Assembly: GCF_031624495.1 (NCBI RefSeq)
Contig: NZ_JAMQOP010000003.1
Span: 372,001 to 436,000 of the forward strand
Length of the DNA: 64,000 bases
Direction of reading: 5' to 3'
DNA from: Halogeometricum sp. S1BR25-6
Lineage (GTDB): Archaea; Halobacteriota; Halobacteria; Halobacteriales; Haloferacaceae
In this document: positions 17,885 to 27,082 of the stretch, piece after piece
Position numbering within the stretch: the stretch's first letter is position 1
How the letters are laid out: every line of letters begins with the position of its first letter
Position numbers and translations under genes: made by a program
Notes under the pieces: generated by a model
Databases searched by the model: none
Seen by the model: the letters and a program-made list of their open reading frames with translations, nothing else
What the model was told of the DNA's origin: nothing

Positions 17885-18763
17885 ATGTCGCTCAGAAACG
17901 AGGTCCGGGCGCGCGTCCGCGGCGGCGTCGACGCTGCTCGTCGCGTCGCCGTCGACCGAGTCGCGGGGACGTCGCTGGCTGACGCCGCCCGGCGCAGCGG
18001 TCTCACCGACGCGCTCACCGACGCGACGAACCGCGCGGCCGCCGTCGTCCTCCCGGACGAAGTCGTGTTTCGCGTCGGCGAGAGGGAGACGCGGTTCAAA
18101 GTCTCCACGCGGTTCGAGTACGAGGGGTTCGCCAAGTACCGCACGGACCCCGACCGGACCGTGCTAAAGCGGTTCGTGCGGACGCTCGAAGGAAACGGCG
18201 GGGACAACGAGGAGGACGTGTTCTGGGACGTCGGCGCGCACGTCGGCGTCTACAGCGTTCTCGCGGCGGAACGCCTCCCACCGGAGCGCGTCGTCGCCAT
18301 CGAACCGCACCCTGAGAACGTCGAGCGACTCCGGGAGAACCTCGAACGGAACGGCCGGGACGCGACCGTCCGCCGCCTCGCCCTCGACGACGAGTGCGGC
18401 CGGGCCGAACTCGGCGTGAGCAGCCCCGACGGAACGGGTGCGTTCGGCGTCCTCAACCGGACCTCCGCGCAGCGGAGCGTGGCGGTGCAGACCGACCGCG
18501 GGGACTCGCTCGTCGCCGACGGCGTTCCTGCGCCGACGGTGCTGAAAGTCGACGTACAGGGCGCCGAACTCGACGTGCTCCGCGGCCTTCGACACGCGCT
18601 GCTCGGCTGCCGCACCGTCTACGTCAACGTCTACGAAAAGCACTTCAGCCGCGGCGACGAGGGCGAGGAGATACGCGACGTGCTCGAATCGGCGGGTCTG
18701 ACCGTCGAGCGACTCGTCGAGTGGGACGGCGGGCACTTCCTCGCCGCCGTCAGGGAGCCGTAA
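17885..18763 (+). CDS. FkbM-family SAM-dependent methyltransferase
   Basis: A 292-residue protein with a Rossmann SAM-binding domain from about residue 110. Motif I is FWDVGAHVGVYSVLAA, motif II VVAIEPHPENVERL, and a later strand VLKVDVQGAELDVLRGL carries the family's substrate-proximal acidic residue. FkbM enzymes O-methylate sugars or polyketides; in archaeal glycan loci methylation of hexuronic or other sugars is the usual guess. The N-terminal 60 residues are helical and Arg-rich without a transmembrane segment. It lies in an operon, one base after the FG-GAP gene and abutting the deacetylase gene. Confidence 0.88.
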   Translation: MSLRNEVRARVRGGVDAARRVAVDRVAGTSLADAARRSGLTDALTDATNRAAAVVLPDEVVFRVGERETRFKVSTRFEYEGFAKYRTDPDRTVLKRFVRTLEGNGGDNEEDVFWDVGAHVGVYSVLAAERLPPERVVAIEPHPENVERLRENLERNGRDATVRRLALDDECGRAELGVSSPDGTGAFGVLNRTSAQRSVAVQTDRGDSLVADGVPAPTVLKVDVQGAELDVLRGLRHALLGCRTVYVNVYEKHFSRGDEGEEIRDVLESAGLTVERLVEWDGGHFLAAVREP

Positions 18764-19639
18764 GTGGTCGAGCGGACGCTCGCGCGGCGCGCCGCCCGCG
18801 CGGGGTTCGACGCCCTCGAACGCCTCGACGCCGCGACCGGGTTCTCGCGGCTCTACCCCGACGAGTCGAACGCTATTCTCGCCTACCACGCCGTCGGCCG
18901 ACCGGCGGGCTACGGCAACGTCTCCGTCGAGCGGTTCCGCCGCGACGTGGCGCACGTGACGAAGCACTTCGAGGCCGTCGACCTGCCGGCCGTGCTCGAA
19001 TCGAGCGGCGGCAAGCGCGTGGCGTTCACGTTCGACGACGCCCTCGACGACTTCTACGAGCACGCCCTCCCTGTCCTCCGCGAGTACCGCGTTCCGGCGA
19101 CGCTGTTCGTCCCGGTTGACTTCGTCGGCGGCGGTCCCGACGGCTACGCCTATCGGTTCTCCGAGTCGCCCGCCGAACGCGCGTCGTTCAACGACCCGGC
19201 GGCGTTCGCCGACGAGTCGTTCCCCGACCCGGCCGTGATGTCGTGGGACCGCCTGCGCGAGGTCGCTGCCGACCCTCTTGTCACCGTCGGGACACACACT
19301 CGAACGCACGTGGACCTCGGCCGGGTCCGCGACGCGGAGACGCTGGACCGGGAGATAGTCGGCGCGCGCGACGAACTCGAAGCCCGACTCGGCGTCGACG
19401 TCGACCGCTTCTGCTACCCGTTCGGGCGGTACACCGAGGAGGCGGTCGAGGTCGTTCGTGGGTCCCACGCGATGGCCGTCACCTCCCGTCCGGGCGTCGT
19501 CGGCGGTACGGGAAGAACGAGAACGGAGACGGAGGTGGACCGGTATCGCCTCCCGCGCGTCCGCGCACATGAGGATGAACGGCGGGTGCGATGGGACCTC
19601 TCCGGACTCCGCTGGCGGCTCACCGAGTACCTCGGGTGA
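18764..19639 (+). CDS. Polysaccharide deacetylase (NodB-like, CE4)
   Basis: A 291-residue protein whose GTG start immediately follows the previous stop. NodB-homology motifs are complete: motif 1 TFDD (D91, D92), motif 2 H-T-R-T-H (H178 and H182, the metal ligands) and motif 3 RFCYPFGRYTEEAVEVV. It should therefore be an active metal-dependent deacetylase removing N- or O-acetyl groups from a sugar. There is no signal peptide, so the substrate is probably a lipid-linked glycan precursor on the cytoplasmic face. It is last of the 15712-19639 group and converges with a GT2 gene. Confidence 0.88.
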   Translation: MVERTLARRAARAGFDALERLDAATGFSRLYPDESNAILAYHAVGRPAGYGNVSVERFRRDVAHVTKHFEAVDLPAVLESSGGKRVAFTFDDALDDFYEHALPVLREYRVPATLFVPVDFVGGGPDGYAYRFSESPAERASFNDPAAFADESFPDPAVMSWDRLREVAADPLVTVGTHTRTHVDLGRVRDAETLDREIVGARDELEARLGVDVDRFCYPFGRYTEEAVEVVRGSHAMAVTSRPGVVGGTGRTRTETEVDRYRLPRVRAHEDERRVRWDLSGLRWRLTEYLG

Positions 19640-19651
19640 GAGCGGCCCGAC

Positions 19652-20662
19652 TCAGAGTCGAGAGCGGAGGGTCCGGAGCGCCCTGTTCAGTCCGAGCGCC
19701 GCGCTGCCGAGGCGGGTGACGGCGTCCAGCGCGAGATGGGTGAATCGCTCCGCGGGCGACTGCTCGAACGCCCCGTCGTCGGGCGGCGAGTACGCGCCCG
19801 CGAACTCGAACAACTCCGGCCGACGCGCCGCGAGCCGCTTGCGATGACGGCGACTGACGACGCGCTTTTCGAGGTACCCGAGGAGACTCGTCGCGTAGTC
19901 GTGGGAGACGACCGGCTCCGGCCGGTAGACGATGCGCTCGCGGTCGTAGCCGGCGCGGACGAGACGGTAGGTCAGGTCGATACCCTCGTGGCCCGCCCGT
20001 CCGCCGAGTTCCTCGTCGAAGCCCGACACCGACCGGTAGGCGTCGCGGTCGACGGAGGTGTTACCCTCGATGTTCAACAGGAAGGGGCGCGGGCGGTCGC
20101 CGAGGTCGTACCAGCGCTGGAGGCTGTTGTAGAACGTCCGCGACTTGGGGACGATGCGCCCGCGGACGGCGACGACGTCTGCGTCGGTATACGCCCGCCG
20201 GTGCGCCGCGACGAAATCCGGGGCGGGTACGGCGTCGTCGTCGAGAAACAGGAGGAGGTCGGCGTCGCCGAGGCGGGCCCCGAGGTTCCGGGCGAACGTC
20301 ACCCCGTAGTTGCGGCGGAGTTTCGCGTACGCTGCGCCGCCGCGGACCTCTCGAAGTCGGGCGCCGAGGTCCCACTCGACCCCGTTGTCGACGACGACGA
20401 GTTCGAAGTCGTCGTCCGTCTGCGAGCGGAGGGCCGAGAGCACCGACTCGAACGCGTCGCGGTCGGTTCGGTAGGTGACGACAACCAGCGAGACGGACGG
20501 ATCGACGGCTCGGGATCCGTCGAATCCCGTCCGGACGGCGGTGCGATACGGGTCGTCGAGGTCGGCGAAGCGGTCGGCCGTCGGCGTGCCGCCCGCCGTG
20601 CGTCCGCCGTCGGCCCTTCCGTCGTCGGTATCGACGGGGGGTTCGGCTCGCTCGGGTCGCAC
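19652..20662 (-). CDS. GT2-family glycosyltransferase
   Basis: A 336-residue GT-A enzyme. The GTG at 20662 is chosen because the preceding small gene stops at 20668, five bases away; the open frame to 21097 is shadow. After a disordered N-terminus the GT-A fold begins VSLVVVTYRTDRDAF. The metal-binding acidic cluster is LFLDDDAVPAP, and a later acidic segment GRAGHEGIDLTYRLVRAGYD corresponds to the catalytic-base region. The C-terminal region is Arg-rich, possibly peripheral to the membrane. It probably transfers a sugar to a glycan precursor and is coupled to the 80-residue protein upstream. Confidence 0.85.
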   Translation of the reverse strand: MRPERAEPPVDTDDGRADGGRTAGGTPTADRFADLDDPYRTAVRTGFDGSRAVDPSVSLVVVTYRTDRDAFESVLSALRSQTDDDFELVVVDNGVEWDLGARLREVRGGAAYAKLRRNYGVTFARNLGARLGDADLLLFLDDDAVPAPDFVAAHRRAYTDADVVAVRGRIVPKSRTFYNSLQRWYDLGDRPRPFLLNIEGNTSVDRDAYRSVSGFDEELGGRAGHEGIDLTYRLVRAGYDRERIVYRPEPVVSHDYATSLLGYLEKRVVSRRHRKRLAARRPELFEFAGAYSPPDDGAFEQSPAERFTHLALDAVTRLGSAALGLNRALRTLRSRL

Positions 20663-20667
20663 GTTGG

Positions 20668-20910
20668 CTACTCGTCCGTCGGCTCCCCCGAGTCGGCGAA
20701 CTCCGAGGCCGCCGGGAGGGTTGCCACGTCGGTGTTCACGCCGCGGTACTCCGCACCGGAGACCGAGCGGTCGAACGACTCCACGTCCGGGTACTCCCGA
20801 AACGTGAGCACGCGGCCCTCTTCGGTCATGAACACCACTTCCGTCGTCCCGTCGGGGTGGCTGTACTCCTCTCCCTTCTGCGGCGGTCGGCCGCGGTCGC
20901 GTCCGTCCAT
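20668..20910 (-). CDS. Small conserved-looking protein of unknown function
   Basis: An 80-residue protein starting at the ATG at 20910; a TTG at 20940 would add ten residues. The core has short beta-prone segments (TTEVVFMTEEGRVLTFREYP) and an acidic C-terminus. There are no membrane segments or metal motifs. It is coupled to the GT2 gene five bases downstream, so it may be an accessory to that transferase. A TATA-like run lies near 21048-21056 in the antisense sense, about 140 bp upstream. Not assigned to a family. Confidence 0.6.
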   Translation of the reverse strand: MDGRDRGRPPQKGEEYSHPDGTTEVVFMTEEGRVLTFREYPDVESFDRSVSGAEYRGVNTDVATLPAASEFADSGEPTDE

Positions 20911-21353
20911 GGACGCCACTTCGCCCGTCCGACATTTCAACGTCCGGAAGACGGCGACCGGGTCCGCTCGTCGCGAGACCCCGCGCCGCGTGGTCGTACT
21001 CCGGGTCCCCGCGTTCGCACATACTGTGCGCGACGGGCGGGAGCAGTATGATTATATACAACGAAACGACACAACGTTCTTGCGTGCACCGGGTCAACCG
21101 GCGGACAGTGAGTCAGCCACGGACACCGTCGGCGCGAGTCGGGCCTCCGGCGCTCTCGGAGGGCGTCGAAGCCGAACGTTCGAGGCGGCGTCGGGAGCCA
21201 TCTCGACCGTCTCGGCCGTGCCGGCGCGTTACACTGCTAATAACCAAAGTCGCGTCGGCCATCCCGGCGAGTGTGATGCTCAGCCGTAGTACGGTCCTCG
21301 GAGGGTTCGATGACTGCGCGGCGCGTCGGCCGACGGCGGAGGGCTGACCAGTC
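20911..21353. promoter_or_regulatory. Divergent intergenic region
   Basis: A 443-bp spacer with no convincing gene. An AT-rich patch around 21046-21062 (ATTATATAC) could be a promoter in either direction, and CTAATAACCAAAG near 21236 could serve the plus-strand membrane protein. Confidence 0.4.
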
Positions 21354-23249
21354 GTGTCGCCCCCGCTGCGTCAACGCTCCACCTCGTCCTTCCCCAAGTG
21401 GGCGAGAGTCCTCCTTCTCGTCGGATTTCTCGCTGTCGCCGGCGCCGTCCTCGCGGCGCGGTCGAACCCGGCCACCGGCTACGAGGTGTCGATATACCGA
21501 GCGACGCCGGTCGCGTTCTGGGTCGGCGTGCTCGCGGCGGCGACCATCGGCGTCGTCGTCGCCCTCTACGCCGGGCGCTGGGGTCGGATCACCGGCGTCG
21601 GCCTCGCCGGGTTCGCCACGATGTCGTTCGCGGCGCTCCCCTTCTTCCGCGGCTACTACTACTACGGAACGGGCGACGCGTTGACGCACCTCGGGTGGGC
21701 CAAGCAGATGCTCGGTCCCGACTTCGGCTTCTTCGATATCATCTACCCCGGGGGACACTCCCTCGCGCTGTTTCTCTCGCAGACGATGGGCGTCCCCGTC
21801 CGCTGGGGGATGATGTACGCGATGCTGACGGTGTCGCTGGTGACGCTGGTGTTCGTCCCGCTCGCCGTCTGGGTCGTCCTCCCGGAACCGAGGGCCGTCG
21901 TCATCGCGGCGTTCTCCGCGATGCTGATGATGCCCATCAACAATATCAGCACGCACCCGCACTTTCACGCCTACACGCTGACGACGCTGTACTTCCCGTT
22001 CGTTCTCTACTTGCTGTTCAAACACCTCACCCGGTCGGCCGAGGACGCGTCGCTGCCGGAGTGGCTCTCGGCGGCCAGCCTCGTCCTGCCCGTCGCGGTG
22101 ACGGCGAACGTGTTCTTCCACCCGCAGGTGGCGGTGAACGTGCTCGTCTTCATGGGAACCGTTCTCGCCGTCGGCCTCATGTGGCGCCGTCACGTCCGCG
22201 TCTCCCACCCGGCGGCGACGGACGGCGGCGGCCAACACCATCGGCTTCTTGCGGGACAGGTGCTGTTCCTCTTCGCCCTCCTCGTCGCGTGGGCCGCCCA
22301 GTACAGACACACCTACATCTACGCGCGCAACATCCTGGCGTCGGCCATGGAGTTCCTCCAGACCGGGAGCGGCGCCGGACAGGCCGTCGGCCGCAGCGGC
22401 GGGTCGGCCCAGTCCATCGGCGTCAGTCTGACCGAACTGTTCGCGAAGCTGTTTCTCGTCAACACCGCCTACATCGTCCTCGCGGGGGGTCTCGTGGCCG
22501 CGATAGCGTACGGGGTGATACGCGAGCGCTACGCCGACAGCAACGCCGCCGTGACGTACATCGGCGCGTCGGCGCTGACACTCGGCCCCCTCTTCGCCGC
22601 GACGTTCGTCGGCGACGTCTCGGAGTACTTCTTCCGTCACCTCGGCTTCGCGATGATACTCGTCGCCGTCGTCGGCTCTATCGCGCTGTATCACCTCTCG
22701 GAGCGCCTCGACGGCACCCTCGGCGAGAAGGCGAAACCCGTTCTCGTCGTCGTCGTCGTGGTGACGATGTGTCTCTCGCTGGTGACGTTCTTCCCGTCGC
22801 CGTACATGTACCACCCGACGTCGCACAGCACAGAACAGCAGTTCGTCGGTTACGACGCGACGCTCGAACACCGCGCCGAGGGGGCCGCGATAGCCGGTAT
22901 CCGTCACGGGCCGGGGCGGTTCACCGACGCGCTGAACGACCCCTACGACCTCGACCTGCAGTGGAGTCTGAGCGGACCGGTCGCCAGCAGCGTCGAGAAC
23001 GTTACTCACTATCGGGGGTCGAGTTCGGAACGACCGTTCTACTATCTCGTCGTGTCGGAAGTGGCGAGAGACAGGGAGGTGCTCGGGTTCAAGGAACTCC
23101 GGTACACCAGCGAGGACTTCGAGCGCATCGAGCAGGGGGCGAACCCGCGGCTCTCCCTCGTACAGACGAACGGCGAGTTCGCGACCTACTACGTCAATCA
23201 GCGCGGGTACAGTCTCGAACCCACCGAGACGACCGAGGAGACGGTCTGA
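21354..23249 (+). CDS. Large polytopic membrane protein, possibly GT-C-type glycosyltransferase
   Basis: A 631-residue protein with a GTG start and about 10-12 hydrophobic segments between residues 18 and 480, followed by a soluble C-terminal domain of about 150 residues. An early loop after the second or third membrane span reads GYYYYGTGDALTHLGWA; an acidic residue in the first large loop is characteristic of GT-C enzymes that use polyprenyl-phosphate sugars. It is not AglB, since no WWDYG motif was found. Topology and context suggest a membrane glycosyltransferase or polymerase of the surface glycan, but the family is not assigned. Confidence 0.7.
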   Translation: MSPPLRQRSTSSFPKWARVLLLVGFLAVAGAVLAARSNPATGYEVSIYRATPVAFWVGVLAAATIGVVVALYAGRWGRITGVGLAGFATMSFAALPFFRGYYYYGTGDALTHLGWAKQMLGPDFGFFDIIYPGGHSLALFLSQTMGVPVRWGMMYAMLTVSLVTLVFVPLAVWVVLPEPRAVVIAAFSAMLMMPINNISTHPHFHAYTLTTLYFPFVLYLLFKHLTRSAEDASLPEWLSAASLVLPVAVTANVFFHPQVAVNVLVFMGTVLAVGLMWRRHVRVSHPAATDGGGQHHRLLAGQVLFLFALLVAWAAQYRHTYIYARNILASAMEFLQTGSGAGQAVGRSGGSAQSIGVSLTELFAKLFLVNTAYIVLAGGLVAAIAYGVIRERYADSNAAVTYIGASALTLGPLFAATFVGDVSEYFFRHLGFAMILVAVVGSIALYHLSERLDGTLGEKAKPVLVVVVVVTMCLSLVTFFPSPYMYHPTSHSTEQQFVGYDATLEHRAEGAAIAGIRHGPGRFTDALNDPYDLDLQWSLSGPVASSVENVTHYRGSSSERPFYYLVVSEVARDREVLGFKELRYTSEDFERIEQGANPRLSLVQTNGEFATYYVNQRGYSLEPTETTEETV

Positions 23250-23581
23250 CAGTTCGACGGTCGGGGCGGCGGCGCCGCTCAGCGTCGTCGTGAGATGCGG
23301 GAGAACGGAAGCAGAAACGCAAACGCAAACGACGGGGACCAACTGCCCTGTCGCGTCAGAGGCGACGCCGGACAGGGCAATCTGAGGTAGCGGCGCAGCC
23401 CGTAAGCTATCCGTGGCTGTATATTCAGGACCTACCGGGAAGCCGAAGGAGAAAAACGCATCTCGGAGAGCCGTCGCCGCGGGATGCACTCGGGGGCGGC
23501 GAGCGCCGAAAGTGCCCTACGTCGCCGCCTCGCGGGGAATACCCCCCATAACTAAGCGGGATTCGTGTCGAGATACTCACA
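23250..23581. other. Intergenic region with long hairpin
   Basis: 332 bp without a convincing gene. It contains the hairpin at 23344-23379. CATAACTAAG near 23547 could be the promoter of the following phosphatase-type gene. Confidence 0.4.
23344..23379 (+). terminator. Inverted repeat, terminator-like
   Basis: Nine-base perfect arms TGCCCTGTC and GACAGGGCA enclose 18 bases that contain a second short stem (GTCGC/GCGAC). It is located about 95 bp after the membrane-protein stop. No T-tract follows, so it could also be a regulatory or processing structure. Confidence 0.4.
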
Positions 23582-25177
23582 GTGAACGATACGCACGACG
23601 AATCGCGCCGGGCGTTCGTCCTCGGCCTCGACGGCGTCCCGTGGGGACTCCTCGACGGGTTGGTGGACGACGGCGCGTTGCCGAACTTCGAGCGGTTGCG
23701 AGCGGAAGGCGCGTCCGGTCCGCTCCGGAGTACGACCCCCGCGAACACGCCCGTCGCGTGGCCCTCCATCGCGACCGGCACGTGGCCCGACAAGCACGGG
23801 CTGTACGAGTTCATGAAGCTCGACTCCTCGTACAAACAGGTCCCCTACTCGAGCGCGGACGTGCGCCAACCGCCGCTGTGGGAACTGGTCTCCCCCTCCA
23901 TCGCCGGGAACGTTCCGATGACGTATCCGACGAGCGACCCCGGCCCGGACGGCGGCATCGTCAGCGGGATGATGACCCCGGAACTCGACGATGACGCCGT
24001 CAGTCCCGACTCGCTCCGCGACCGGTTCGAGGCGCGCGTGCCGGACTACGAGATAGACATCACGTGGGCCGACTACGCGGGTCGCGAGGAGGAGTTCCTC
24101 GCGGACCTCGACGAGGTGATGCGGACGCGGCAGGAACTGATGGAACTGCTGATGGAAAACGAAGCGTGGCGGCTGTTCTTCTTCGTCTACGTCGCCCCCG
24201 ACCGACTCCAACACCTCGTCTGGGACGACGACACGCTCCGCGAGCACTACGAGAAACTCGACGACATCCTCGGAGACGTGATGGCGTACTGCGAGGAACG
24301 CGACGCCACCCTCTACGTCGTCTCCGACCACGGGTTCGCACCCATCGAGAAGATCATCAGCGTCAATCGAATCCTCGCGGACGCCGGACTGCTGACCGCC
24401 AAGGACGCCGACGGGACGCGCGGGGCCCTCTCGCAGATCGGTCTGGACAAAGACCGCGTGATGGGGTCGCTCAAACGGATGGGTATCACGGACGACAAAC
24501 TCGTCCAGACGCTCCCGAAGTCTATCGTCGACTTCTTCGGCGAACGCATCCCCGGGAGCCACGGACTGTACGACGTGGACTTCGAGCAGACAGACGCGTT
24601 CCTGCACGGTCTCGGCAGCGTCTACATCAACGATACGCGGCGCTTCGAACAGGGGACTGTCCCGCCGGGCGCCGTGGAGCGAACGAAGGAGGAAGTCGTC
24701 CGCGTCCTCGAGGCCGCGACCGACCCGGAGACGGGCGATTCCCTCCTGACAGTCAACGACGGCGACGACCTGTTCCCGAACGACCCGGACGCACCGGACA
24801 TCGTCGTGGAGGCGAAGGACGGATACCACGTCAAGCCCAAACTGGGAGCAAAGTCAGTCGAACCCGCAGAGGGAATCGCCGCCTACCATCGGCCGGAGGG
24901 TATCTTCTTCGCATGGGGTGACGACGTGCGCGCCGGAACGCGCGTCGAGGACGCCGCCGTCGTCGACGTCGCGCCGACGGTGCTTCACTCGCTGGGCCGA
25001 GAGGTGCCCGCCGCCGCGGACGGCAGCGTCCTCTCGGACGTCTTCGCTCCGGGGTCGGACCCGGCGACGACCGCCGTCGAAACCGCGCGGTACGCAGAAC
25101 GCGACGGGGCGGCGGCGAGCGAGACGGACACCGAGACCGTCGAAGACCGGTTGCGCGGCCTCGGCTACATGGAGTGA
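23582..25177 (+). CDS. Alkaline-phosphatase-superfamily phosphodiesterase/nucleotide pyrophosphatase
   Basis: A 531-residue protein with a GTG start. All metal-site landmarks are present: D17 in LGLDGVPWG, nucleophile T56 in NTPVAWPSIATG, and D249/H250 in VVSDHGFAPI. This places it in the type I phosphodiesterase branch. Haloarchaeal genomes often carry such genes in glycan clusters, where hydrolysis of nucleotide-sugars, polyprenyl phosphates or sugar phosphates is plausible. No signal peptide is seen, so it should be cytoplasmic. The next gene begins 21 bp downstream, suggesting cotranscription with the beta-helix lipoprotein. Confidence 0.88.
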   Translation: MNDTHDESRRAFVLGLDGVPWGLLDGLVDDGALPNFERLRAEGASGPLRSTTPANTPVAWPSIATGTWPDKHGLYEFMKLDSSYKQVPYSSADVRQPPLWELVSPSIAGNVPMTYPTSDPGPDGGIVSGMMTPELDDDAVSPDSLRDRFEARVPDYEIDITWADYAGREEEFLADLDEVMRTRQELMELLMENEAWRLFFFVYVAPDRLQHLVWDDDTLREHYEKLDDILGDVMAYCEERDATLYVVSDHGFAPIEKIISVNRILADAGLLTAKDADGTRGALSQIGLDKDRVMGSLKRMGITDDKLVQTLPKSIVDFFGERIPGSHGLYDVDFEQTDAFLHGLGSVYINDTRRFEQGTVPPGAVERTKEEVVRVLEAATDPETGDSLLTVNDGDDLFPNDPDAPDIVVEAKDGYHVKPKLGAKSVEPAEGIAAYHRPEGIFFAWGDDVRAGTRVEDAAVVDVAPTVLHSLGREVPAAADGSVLSDVFAPGSDPATTAVETARYAERDGAAASETDTETVEDRLRGLGYME

Positions 25178-25198
25178 GAACCGAACGGAGACGCAAAA

Positions 25199-26809
25199 AT
25201 GACACACGACGAACGAGACGGCCGTCGATCGTACTCTCGCCGGCGCCTCCTCGGCGCCCTCGGTAGCGTCAGCGTCGCCTCGCTCGCCGGATGCGGCGGG
25301 ACCGAGATATCGTCTTCGACGCCCGAGACGGTCGACGAACCCGACCCGACCACCGGCACGCCGCCCGCCGGGGGCGGGTCGGGGCGGACGCGACGGGGAA
25401 TCACGTTCGACCGGGTGGTGAACGCCGTCGACGACCTCGGGTGGGACCCGAACGGCGAGGCGGCGATAGACGAGTCGTTGGACGAAGACCTGCAGAGCGG
25501 AACGCTCATCGAGGTGCCGCCCGGCAACTACCTCGTTCGGCGGCGCCACGACGTCGAGTCGCTCTCCCGGTGGGGTATCGTCGGTACCGGCGCGAGTCGG
25601 AGAGGTGTACAGTTCACGCTCCCGGCCGGGCGGTCGTTCCGGTGGCTCATGGCCCACGGCGGACACGACATCCTCATCGAGAACTTCACGATGCAGCAGG
25701 GACGGAAGTTCGACCGCTCCATCGGGATGGCGTTCGTCATCGACCGCAACCTCCAGGTGTACAACGTGGAGAAGGCGGGGTCGAACCCGCGACAGGACTC
25801 GAAGTCCGGCGCGGCGAACGGTCTCATCGTCGACGTGACGGACCCCGACGGCGTCGCCGTGGTCGACACGTTCGTCCGAAAGGGTCCGCAGGACTTCGCG
25901 CACTACCCGGGGAACGCGATAACCGTGTTCACGGGACGGCCCCATCTCGGGACGGTGTACTACCGCAACCTCCACATCGAGAACGGCGGCGAACACGGGA
26001 TGTACGCCTCGAAGTGTCCCGGAAACGTCCGCGTCGAAGGGGGACTGTTCAAGAACAACTACGGCGACGGGGTCCGAATCGCCGGCGAAGGTTCCTACGT
26101 GAAGGGCGCGACGGTCGTCATCGACGAGAACGACCGCACGCCGGGCAATCGCGGCACGTGGTACGGCGCGCGCGGCATCCACTTCCAGTCCGGCGAGTAC
26201 GGCTACACGGGCGGGTTGGTCGAGGACTGCACCGTCATCGCCCGCACCTCACCCGGAACGGAGGCGCTGTTGATGATGGAACACAGTCAGGGCGCTGCGA
26301 CGGTCCGAAACTGCCGATTCTACAACGACACCCCCTACCGAACCATCCTGGTCGACAGACCGGCGACGAACCACACGCGGCCGGCGAAGCCCTGGGACAT
26401 GACGTTCGAGAACATCGAGATATCCGGCAGCGCGCGGAACACCGCCGCGTTCGTGATGGCCGGTCGATCGGGGTCGCGGCTCTCGAACGTGCGCATCGAT
26501 CTTCCGGGCGAGAACGTCGACGGTATCGTCCTCGAAGACTGCGCGGGAACGCTCATCACCGGCGCGAACGTGCTCACCGGCGGCTACCCGCTCCGCGTTT
26601 CGGGCGCCGCCGGCGGAAAGGGGAACTGCCTCGCGACGCTGGAGGACCTCGAACGCCTCGAGTCGTCGTTGCTCGACGACGTCGACGCGCGACGCCTCGC
26701 GAGCATCCTATCAGGTGCGACGTGCATCGACGGCGAAACGGCGAACGCGTTCGGCGTCGTCCGGGCCGCGGACGGTCATCTCTACGGAAACGTACTCGAA
26801 GGCGAGTGA
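25199..26809 (+). CDS. Tat-exported beta-helix lipoprotein
   Basis: A 536-residue protein. The N-terminus has a twin-arginine signal SYSRRRLLGALG and a lipobox LAGC with cysteine 32, so it should be exported folded and anchored by lipid. After a Pro/Gly linker, from about residue 65, it has right-handed parallel beta-helix repeats of the pectate-lyase type (ENGGEHGMYA, FKNNYGDGVRIAG, VEDCTVIART). It shares a start-of-domain signature, TFDRVVNAVDDLG, with the larger protein at 27083 and is clearly its paralogue. It may bind or cleave surface polysaccharide; no lyase residues were assigned. Confidence 0.85.
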   Translation: MTHDERDGRRSYSRRRLLGALGSVSVASLAGCGGTEISSSTPETVDEPDPTTGTPPAGGGSGRTRRGITFDRVVNAVDDLGWDPNGEAAIDESLDEDLQSGTLIEVPPGNYLVRRRHDVESLSRWGIVGTGASRRGVQFTLPAGRSFRWLMAHGGHDILIENFTMQQGRKFDRSIGMAFVIDRNLQVYNVEKAGSNPRQDSKSGAANGLIVDVTDPDGVAVVDTFVRKGPQDFAHYPGNAITVFTGRPHLGTVYYRNLHIENGGEHGMYASKCPGNVRVEGGLFKNNYGDGVRIAGEGSYVKGATVVIDENDRTPGNRGTWYGARGIHFQSGEYGYTGGLVEDCTVIARTSPGTEALLMMEHSQGAATVRNCRFYNDTPYRTILVDRPATNHTRPAKPWDMTFENIEISGSARNTAAFVMAGRSGSRLSNVRIDLPGENVDGIVLEDCAGTLITGANVLTGGYPLRVSGAAGGKGNCLATLEDLERLESSLLDDVDARRLASILSGATCIDGETANAFGVVRAADGHLYGNVLEGE

Positions 26810-27082
26810 GTCCAAATCCGGAGACGGACGTCGCCGTGAAACGCCGGGGTTGGAGGTGTTAATACCTTATTAACTCCTCATTTCGCGTAGTCTGCGGTCA
26901 CTGCAAGTGGACGCCAGAGGCGGTTTGAATCCGTTTTAGCCGGGGACAGACCACGTATAACAGCCTACTGTAGTAAATAGAAGACTTCTTGAATGTCACT
27001 TCTCTAGTAATATTTTTCCACCGCGTAGAGACCGAAATAATCGATGCATTTATCTTCTTAATCTGACTCTAAGAGAGTGTCC
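26810..27082 (+). promoter_or_regulatory. AT-rich leader of the second beta-helix gene
   Basis: 273 bp, markedly AT-rich between 26860 and 27080, without a gene. It holds several TATA-like runs (near 26952 and 27048-27062). Confidence 0.4.

Noticed and set aside
21237-23489. 750-codon minus-strand frame opposite the large membrane protein
   Set aside because: A typical antisense shadow of a GC-rich gene, with Arg/His/Glu-rich low-complexity composition and no domains.
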